NCBI GenBank assembly: GCA_027057345.1 | Contig: JALUIX010000036.1 | Coordinates: forward strand, 1 to 13,824 | Length of the DNA stretch: 13,824 bases | Direction of reading: 5' to 3' | Source of the DNA: S144-45 sp015494035 | Lineage (GTDB): Bacteria > Pseudomonadota > Gammaproteobacteria > Xanthomonadales > Marinicellaceae | In this document: positions 9,328-13,824 of the stretch, one piece after another | Numbering within the stretch: the stretch's first letter is position 1 | Layout of the letters: every line of letters starts with the position of its first letter | Made by a program: the position numbers and the translations under genes | The notes under the pieces: model-generated | Databases searched by the model: none | The model's input: only the letters and a program-made list of their open reading frames with translations | What the model was told of the DNA's origin: nothing

Positions 9328-10111
9328 CTTGGGTGACCGCATGTAATAGTTGCCCGGCAGTGGCCCCTTCGGCAATCAGGCAGTGTTCAAATCCCGCATC
9401 AGCAGACGCCAGGGCAATGCGTCGGGAGGCGCACACCAGCGGTTGCTGTTTGAGGGGGGTTAGCGATTCTTGCGGCCAACTTTCCAGCAGGGCGGTGACG
9501 ATGCTGACGCTGGTGGCAAGGGTAAACACGGGCTGGCCGCTGGCCAGTGCCGCGTCCACTTTCGCCACACACCCGGCGTCCGGTTGCGCGTGTTGCCGCC
9601 GGTAGACAAACACCTGCTGCCATTCAGGCAGGCTTTCGGGATTTTCTGTGTGGCGTTGATTCAGCCAGTGCTGTATCGCCTGACGTCCGCCGGCGGCGGT
9701 GATCAACCCCACCCGGCCGGGGCGGCGCAGGCCTGCCAGCAACTCGATCACCCCTTCGCTGTTATTTTTTTCCGGCACCAGCACGGGGTTTTCGGCTTCA
9801 GCCGGGAGGTGATCGCATAAACGGTGAGCGGTGCGCTGGCCAACGGCAATTAGCTGCGTGGCTGGTGAAATCTGCCAGTCCGGGCACAGGGCAAAGGCCT
9901 GTTCCACCGCGTGCTGACTGGGAAAGATCAGCGTTTCCCAACGGCTCATGCGTTGCAGCTGCCGTCGCGCCTGTTCGGGGTGCTCGCAGGCCAGCAGCTG
10001 CAGTAACGGGCAGGCCAGCGCCTGCAGGCCGGCTTTTTCGAAGGTGGCCACGGTATCGCTCAGCCCCGGTTCGGGCCGGGTCACCAGCACCAGCGCGCGG
10101 TTTTCAGGCAC
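9317..10111 (-). CDS. hemD: Uroporphyrinogen-III synthase, C-terminus rewritten by a MITE
   Basis: Closes hydroxymethylbilane with inversion of ring D to give uroporphyrinogen III, the branch point to haem, sirohaem and B12. The 264 residues match the family's size. Visible HemD landmarks are VTRPEP near the N-terminus, FPSQHAVEQAF, AVGQRTAHRL, NNSEGVIELLA and VFVYRR. The start is GTG at 10111, six bases after the hemC stop, with only a weak ribosome site, suggesting translational coupling. The final residues GKP and the TGA stop are encoded by the end of the 158-bp element at 9170-9327. The conserved fold appears to end before this, so activity is probably kept. hemX and hemY, which usually follow hemD in Pseudomonas and enterics, are absent here. 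Confidence 0.93.
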   Translation of the reverse strand: MPENRALVLVTRPEPGLSDTVATFEKAGLQALACPLLQLLACEHPEQARRQLQRMSRWETLIFPSQHAVEQAFALCPDWQISPATQLIAVGQRTAHRLCDHLPAEAENPVLVPEKNNSEGVIELLAGLRRPGRVGLITAAGGRQAIQHWLNQRHTENPESLPEWQQVFVYRRQHAQPDAGCVAKVDAALASGQPVFTLATSVSIVTALLESWPQESLTPLKQQPLVCASRRIALASADAGFEHCLIAEGATAGQLLHAVTQGKP

Positions 10112-10117
10112 GCCGGC

Positions 10118-11041
10118 TCACTGCGCCAGGTCCAGAATTGCCCGGGCACCGCGTTGCAACAGGTGCTCGGCCAAGGCCTCGCCCAGCTGCCGGGGGTTGC
10201 TGCCGGTGGCCGTGTCCACCAGTGCCTGGCGCCCATCGGGGGCAAACACGCCACCGCGCAGTTGCAGGCAATTCGTCTGACCCTCACACCACTGCGCCAG
10301 GGCGCCAATGGCCACTGAACAACTGCCTTCCAGTCGGGCATTGAAGGCCCGCTCGGCACTTACGCAGGCGGCGGTGTCCGGTTCATTCAGGGGCTGCAGC
10401 AATTCAATCAGGTCCTGACGCTGGCTCAGGCATTCGACGCCCACCGCGCCCTGGGCCACGGCTGGCAGCCAGTCCGGTGGCATGAGCCGGGAGGCAATGC
10501 GGTCATCCATGTCCAGGCGTTGCAATCCGGCGCTGGCCAACACAATGGCGGCGTACTGGCCTTCATCCAGTTTGCGCAGGCGGGTTTGTACGTTGCCGCG
10601 CAAGGGTTGGATGCGCAAGTCAGGCCGCAAACTCAACAACTGGGCCTGGCGACGCAGGCTGGAAGTGCCTACCACGGCCTGATGGGGCAATGCCTCCAGG
10701 CTGCGATACGTGTTGGAAACCAGCGCATCCGAGGGGTCGGCCCGTTCAAACAGACAGGCAATGGTAAATCCCGGCGGCAATTCCGCCGGCACGTCTTTCA
10801 TGGAGTGCACCGCGATGTCGGCGTGGCCTTCCAGCATGGCCTGTTCCAGTTCCTTCAGAAACAGCCCCTTGCCGCCGATTTTGTTCAGGGTGACATCCAG
10901 CAGCTGGTCGCCACGTGTGGTCATGGGCAATAACTCGCACTGCAGTTGCGGATAGGCGGCCTGCAGTTGCGCGGCGGCGTAGCGGGCCTGCCACAGAGCC
11001 AGGGGCGAGTTGCGCGTGGCGATGGTGATTTTATTCAGCAT
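10118..11041 (-). CDS. hemC: Porphobilinogen deaminase (hydroxymethylbilane synthase)
   Basis: Polymerises four porphobilinogen units into hydroxymethylbilane in the cytoplasm. The 307 residues are full length. It begins with the family signature ITIATRNSPLALWQA. The catalytic aspartate is D83 in VHSMKDVP, the arginine-rich substrate region includes GTSSLRRQAQL and RGNVQTRL, and the dipyrromethane cofactor cysteine is C241 in LEGSCSVAIGAL. One minor oddity is AVAQGAVGVEC where most members have VGQGA. The ATG at 11041 lies inside the last codons of algR, an 11-bp overlap, and no good ribosome site is present, so translation is probably coupled to algR. Confidence 0.98.
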   Translation of the reverse strand: MLNKITIATRNSPLALWQARYAAAQLQAAYPQLQCELLPMTTRGDQLLDVTLNKIGGKGLFLKELEQAMLEGHADIAVHSMKDVPAELPPGFTIACLFERADPSDALVSNTYRSLEALPHQAVVGTSSLRRQAQLLSLRPDLRIQPLRGNVQTRLRKLDEGQYAAIVLASAGLQRLDMDDRIASRLMPPDWLPAVAQGAVGVECLSQRQDLIELLQPLNEPDTAACVSAERAFNARLEGSCSVAIGALAQWCEGQTNCLQLRGGVFAPDGRQALVDTATGSNPRQLGEALAEHLLQRGARAILDLAQ

Positions 11042-11741
11042 GTTTGAGGGTTTTCCTGACGGTGGAAAGGTTGCGTCGGCTCACAGGCAGGGCGCAATCG
11101 AGGTCACTCAGGCGAACGTGATAATGGCCCTGTCCATCTTGCTGTAGGGCGCACAGGCGCTGTTTGTTGATCAGGCAATTGCGGTGAATGCGGAGAAAAT
11201 GCTCGGGAAAGCGTTTTTGCAACTGATTCAGGGAATCGTCAAGAATAATCTCGCCCTGGCGGTGGTAAGCGGTGACGTATTTGTGGTCGGCCTGACAATA
11301 GTGAATGTCCTGTACCGGGATTCGCACCAGGTCGGTGCCCACCCGCACGGTAATGCTGGCTGTCACATCGGTCGTGGGCAGTTTTTCCAGCGCCTGTTGC
11401 AGACGTTCGCGGCTAAATGGTTTTAGCAGGTAGTCCTGGGCTTCCAGTTCGAAGGCCTTGACGGCAAACTCATCGTAAGCGGTGCAGAAAATCACCCGCG
11501 TGTCGGGGTAATGTTGGCGAATCTGTTCGGTGGCGGTTATGCCGTTGGTGCCGGGCATTTCAATGTCCATGAAGATCACATCCGGAGCGTTGTCGGCACA
11601 GGCTTGTAGCGCCTGATCAGCCGTTTCGGCTTCGGCAATATGGGTGATGCCGGCTTCGTTCAACAGGCGCTGCAGGCGCGCACGCGCCAGGGGCTCGTCA
11701 TCGACAATCAGTGTTTTCAGTGTGGCCAGCTGCTTGCTCAT
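11031..11741 (-). CDS. algR: LytTR-family response regulator AlgR
   Basis: A 236-residue cytoplasmic DNA-binding response regulator. The receiver domain (about 9-125) has acidic D14/D15 in VDDEP, phospho-acceptor D59 in FMDIEMPG, T87 in CTAYDEFA and K107 in LLKPFS. The LytTR DNA-binding domain (about 130-232) shows the DIHYCQADHKYVTAY and RIHRNCLIN blocks. In Pseudomonas aeruginosa AlgR controls alginate, type IV pili and other virulence functions. Which targets apply here is unknown. The start lies 6 bp after the algZ stop without a clear ribosome site, and the 3' end overlaps hemC. AlgZ encoded just upstream is the expected partner. Confidence 0.95.
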   Translation of the reverse strand: MSKQLATLKTLIVDDEPLARARLQRLLNEAGITHIAEAETADQALQACADNAPDVIFMDIEMPGTNGITATEQIRQHYPDTRVIFCTAYDEFAVKAFELEAQDYLLKPFSRERLQQALEKLPTTDVTASITVRVGTDLVRIPVQDIHYCQADHKYVTAYHRQGEIILDDSLNQLQKRFPEHFLRIHRNCLINKQRLCALQQDGQGHYHVRLSDLDCALPVSRRNLSTVRKTLKHAE

Positions 11742-11747
11742 GGGCGT

Positions 11748-12818
11748 TCAGGAAGGCCGCACCAGCGGCAGGCGCACGGTGGCCTCGAAGCCATCGCTGG
11801 AGCTGACTGTGTCCAGGCTGGCCTTGGTGCCATAGAGCAGCTGCAGGCGTTCGCGGATATTGTCCAGTGCCATGCCATGACCGCTGTGATCGGTGTTGGA
11901 TGCGCGGTGTTGCGGCAGCGGGTTGTGAATGCGTATCACCAGTTGGTTTCCTTGACGGCGGGCTTCAAGGCGGATTTTACCACCTTCAGGGCGCGATTGA
12001 ATGCCATGCACGATGGCGTTTTCCACCAGTGGTTGCAGGCACAGGGCCGGGATTTGTGCGTCCATCAGCTCTTCAGCGACTTCGGTTTCACAGCGCAGTC
12101 GTGGCCCCAGGCGCATTTTTTCCATGGACAGGTACTTCTCCACCCACTGCATTTCCTCGGCCAGTGACACGGTTTGGCCGGGGTTTTTGGTCAGGGCATG
12201 GCGAAACAGCCCGGCCAGGTTTTCCACCGCTTTTTCGGCTTTGGCCGGGTCAATGGCGATCAGGCTGGCGATGCTGTTCATGCTGTTGAACAGAAAATGG
12301 GGCTTGATGCGTGACTGCAGGGCCATGAAGCGGGCTTCGGCGTGCTGACGGGTTTTTTTCTGCCATTGGCGCTGAACGAAAAAATAGCGCAGCAAGGCCA
12401 GCCCGGCCAGCCAGGTCATGATGACTGTACGCAGCACAAACCAGTGCTGCGCGGTCGCCGGGGGGCCAAACGGGGTATTCAGGCTGGCGTTCAACCACAA
12501 CGCCAGGTGTGCGTACAGCCAGGCGGTGAGGATCAGCAACAACGAATAGGCCAGCACGCCGGCGCTCACGGGCAGGCGGTTGAAGTACGAGCGGAAATGG
12601 CACAACACCAACACCAGGTTGAGCGCGATCAACTGGGCAAACAGGCTGGTGACCGAGAACCGGACAAAGAAATGCTGAGTTTCACCCAGGGAGGGCAGGG
12701 CATAGATAAACACCAGCAGCTCGGTGATGACAAACACCACAAAGACGCGCATGGGGTCGCAAAAGTCCGGCAGCCAACGGCGTGAAGACGTGCCATGGCC
12801 TGCAGTTTTTTTCTTCAT
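11748..12818 (-). CDS. algZ: LytS/YehU-type membrane sensor kinase AlgZ (FimS)
   Basis: A 356-residue inner-membrane histidine kinase and probable partner of AlgR. About four membrane segments are predicted (near 24-41, 51-73, 86-108 and 125-147). The His_kinase region follows, with QSRIKPHFLFNSMNSIASL and candidate phospho-acceptor H174. The ATP-binding part has LQPLVENAIVHGI (N267) and the glycine motif GHGMALDNIRERL (313-325). These match the AlgZ/YehU class, whose sequence around the His differs from classic EnvZ-like kinases. The ATG at 12818 keeps the LPDFCDP segment but lacks a Shine-Dalgarno. A start at M23 would remove the N-terminal tail just before the first membrane segment. In P. 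aeruginosa argH lies divergently upstream; here a different gene does. Confidence 0.93.
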   Translation of the reverse strand: MKKKTAGHGTSSRRWLPDFCDPMRVFVVFVITELLVFIYALPSLGETQHFFVRFSVTSLFAQLIALNLVLVLCHFRSYFNRLPVSAGVLAYSLLLILTAWLYAHLALWLNASLNTPFGPPATAQHWFVLRTVIMTWLAGLALLRYFFVQRQWQKKTRQHAEARFMALQSRIKPHFLFNSMNSIASLIAIDPAKAEKAVENLAGLFRHALTKNPGQTVSLAEEMQWVEKYLSMEKMRLGPRLRCETEVAEELMDAQIPALCLQPLVENAIVHGIQSRPEGGKIRLEARRQGNQLVIRIHNPLPQHRASNTDHSGHGMALDNIRERLQLLYGTKASLDTVSSSDGFEATVRLPLVRPS

Positions 12819-12825
12819 GCGCAGC

Positions 12826-12855
12826 AGTTTAGCCTGTCTGGCGCGGGCAAAGCAA
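12826..12855 (-). promoter_or_regulatory. Possible algZ promoter
   Basis: On the minus strand TTGCTT (12855-12850) is separated by 18 nt from TAAACT (12831-12826). Transcription would begin within a base or two of the annotated algZ ATG, giving almost no leader. Both boxes are only moderate matches. Confidence 0.3.
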
Positions 12856-12882
12856 ACCGCCGGGAAGCCGCTGGGCGAACAC

Positions 12883-12910
12883 TTGAAATGTGTTGCTGTT
12901 CGGGTACAAT
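12883..12910 (+). promoter_or_regulatory. Sigma70 promoter of the small exported gene
   Basis: TTGAAA (12883-12888), a 16-nt spacer and TACAAT (12905-12910) form the best promoter match in the window. The expected start is near 12917, immediately before the ATG at 12918, which would leave no leader. Inverted repeats overlap the -35: AACAC/GTGTT (12878-12882 and 12890-12894) and CGAACA/TGTTCG (12876-12881 and 12897-12902). Either could be an operator. Confidence 0.6.
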
Positions 12911-12917
12911 CGCCAGC

Positions 12918-13187
12918 ATGTCCACGCGCCGATACAAGCCATTCAGTCGCCGACCCTTACTGGCCGGCGCCTTGCTGTGCTGGGCCGGCGCCAGCCAGGC
13001 GGCAGTGGGATATTGTGTCAAGAACGTCGGTTTGACGGCGGAAGGCACCCTGCCCGGGCCAGCTTCAACGGCGCTGTCGGCTGATAAGATACTCACTGGC
13101 AAGCCCAAGAAAAGCGCCGCCTCGGGCTCTTCCGGTGTGTTACGCATGCTGATTCCCAGCGCCTTGCGCCACAATCCTTCTTCCTGA
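12918..13187 (+). CDS. Small exported protein of unknown function
   Basis: An 89-residue protein that I do not recognise. Residues 1-28 look like a signal peptide: a basic N-terminus, SRRPLLAGALLCW, then a cleavage site after ASQA. SRRPLL resembles a twin-arginine motif, though it lacks the usual Phe and Lys. The mature part would be about 61 residues, starting AVGYCVKN, Ala/Ser/Gly-rich with one cysteine, and ending LRMLIPSALRHNPSS. Codons are G/C-rich at the third position like the neighbouring genes, supporting a real gene. There is no Shine-Dalgarno, and a strong promoter ends only 7 bp upstream of the ATG. The thioesterase gene begins 14 bp after the stop, suggesting one transcript. Confidence 0.6.
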   Translation: MSTRRYKPFSRRPLLAGALLCWAGASQAAVGYCVKNVGLTAEGTLPGPASTALSADKILTGKPKKSAASGSSGVLRMLIPSALRHNPSS

Positions 13188-13201
13188 TTGTTTTCCAAGC
13201 C

Positions 13202-13684
13202 TTGAAGCTCACCGATTTCCAGGCTTTTCTTTACCAGCACATGCCCCTGACCCGGTTTATGGGCTTGCGTCCGGAACGCTTTGGCGATGGCGAAATACGC
13301 TTTCACCTGCCCTTGCAAAACAACCTCAACGACAAGGGCACCGCTTTTGGCGGCAGCACCTCGGCAGCCATGATACTGGCGGGTTGGTCTTTGCTGCACC
13401 TGAGTTTGCAGGAACAGGGCATAGACGCCGATGTGGTGATTTACCGAAACAGTAGCCAGTGGCATCGCCCCTTGACCACCGATGCCACCGTGGTGGCCCG
13501 GTTTCAGTCTTCAACAGTGAGTGAGGTGGCCAGCCGCAATCGCTGGGGACAACGCCGACAGCGGGTGTCGTGTGCCATCCGGATTCTGGATGCCGAAGGC
13601 CGGGAACACAGCGAGATGGTCGCCGATTATGTGATTATGCCGGCCAGGGACAAAACCCGACACGTGCACCAGGAGGCCAGCTGA
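13202..13684 (+). CDS. Hot-dog fold thioesterase, YiiD C-terminal type
   Basis: A 160-residue single-domain putative acyl-CoA thioesterase resembling the C-terminal domain of E. coli YiiD. FQAFLYQHMPLTRFMGLR begins the domain. NDKGTAFGGSTSAAMILAGW is the stretch leading into the central hot-dog helix. DVVIYRNSSQWHRPLTTDA and later strands complete the fold. Substrate is unknown. The start is TTG at 13202, chosen because the conserved domain begins almost at once. The next in-frame ATGs (about 13238 and later) would cut into it. No clear ribosome site is present. Its stop overlaps the start of the following lipoprotein gene (TGATG). Confidence 0.82.
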   Translation: MKLTDFQAFLYQHMPLTRFMGLRPERFGDGEIRFHLPLQNNLNDKGTAFGGSTSAAMILAGWSLLHLSLQEQGIDADVVIYRNSSQWHRPLTTDATVVARFQSSTVSEVASRNRWGQRRQRVSCAIRILDAEGREHSEMVADYVIMPARDKTRHVHQEAS

Positions 13685-13824
13685 TGAAGAGCATTTCCGC
13701 CAATAAACACTCTCTGAACCCAGCTGGGATTCGTCTTCTCTTGCTGGCCTTTCTGGCCTTGGTCGCAGTGCAGGGACTCAGCGGCTGCGGACCGTCAAAA
13801 TCCAAGCGCAAGATGGCCCTGGAT
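13684..13824 (+). CDS. Putative lipoprotein, N-terminal part only
   Basis: The first 47 codons of a gene running off the window. The N-terminus has a hydrophobic core RLLLLAFLALVAVQ followed by the lipobox LSGC, so Cys39 should be lipidated and the protein anchored in the inner or outer membrane. A strong AGGAGG (13671-13676) lies 7 nt before the ATG. The ATG overlaps the thioesterase stop. After the cysteine only GPSKSKRKMALD is visible, which is too little for a family assignment. Confidence 0.75.
   Translation, partial: MKSISANKHSLNPAGIRLLLLAFLALVAVQGLSGCGPSKSKRKMALD

Noticed and set aside
3149..9331. Composite transposon formed by the two 158-bp elements
   Set aside because: The outermost flanks (TTAA and CTTG) do not match as a target duplication, no transposase is inside, and the cargo is core genes such as polA.
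9166..9375. Open frame reading through the 158-bp element on the minus strand, also open in copy 1
   Set aside because: The frame is open in both copies, but six of the changes alter amino acids, there is no ribosome site, and the sequence mostly reflects the element's palindromic structure.
12815..13465. 216-codon open frame on the minus strand opposite the small exported gene and thioesterase
   Set aside because: It overlaps algZ's start, the divergent promoter and the thioesterase domain, and shows no family features.

Overview
The window looks like chromosomal core DNA of a GC-rich (clearly above 50% by eye) gammaproteobacterium related to Pseudomonas. The evidence is an algZ-algR-hemC-hemD cluster, a Pseudomonas-sized NrdA with extra N-terminal ATP-cone sequence, and a proofreading PolA. 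No rRNA, tRNA, CRISPR array, prophage or complete IS was seen.

Layout. (1) 1-2754, minus: class Ia ribonucleotide reductase large subunit, nrdA, with its 3' end outside the window. (2) 2755-3499: divergent intergenic region with a putative nrdA promoter and long leader containing a compound hairpin, a 158-bp MITE-like element, and an extended -10 promoter for polA. (3) 3500-7621, plus: polA, a group II truncated haemoglobin, a SirB2-family membrane protein and thpR, closely spaced or overlapping. (4) 7718-9169, plus: an exported protein with five tandem DUF3011 cysteine-rich repeats. (5) 9170-9327: a second copy of the 158-bp element, inverted relative to the first, exactly between two convergent genes. 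(6) 9317-12818, minus: transcribed algZ, algR, hemC, hemD, a compact run of LytTR-type two-component genes followed by two tetrapyrrole genes. (7) 12819-12917: a divergent promoter region. (8) 12918-13824, plus: a small exported protein of unknown function, a hot-dog thioesterase and the start of a lipoprotein.

Functional themes are dNTP supply and DNA polymerase I on either side of one divergent region, then RNA-end processing (ThpR) and haem-related functions (HemC/HemD, a globin).

The most unusual signal is the repeated 158-bp element. Both copies have the same length and are about 91% identical. Each is an imperfect palindrome over its full length, with an IS5-like YTAR target-site signature. 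One copy abuts the stop codon of the DUF3011 gene and itself provides the last residues and stop codon of hemD. Other points of interest are the five-repeat DUF3011 protein, a strong promoter whose predicted start lies at the ATG of the small exported gene (possible leaderless mRNA), and the structured nrdA leader.
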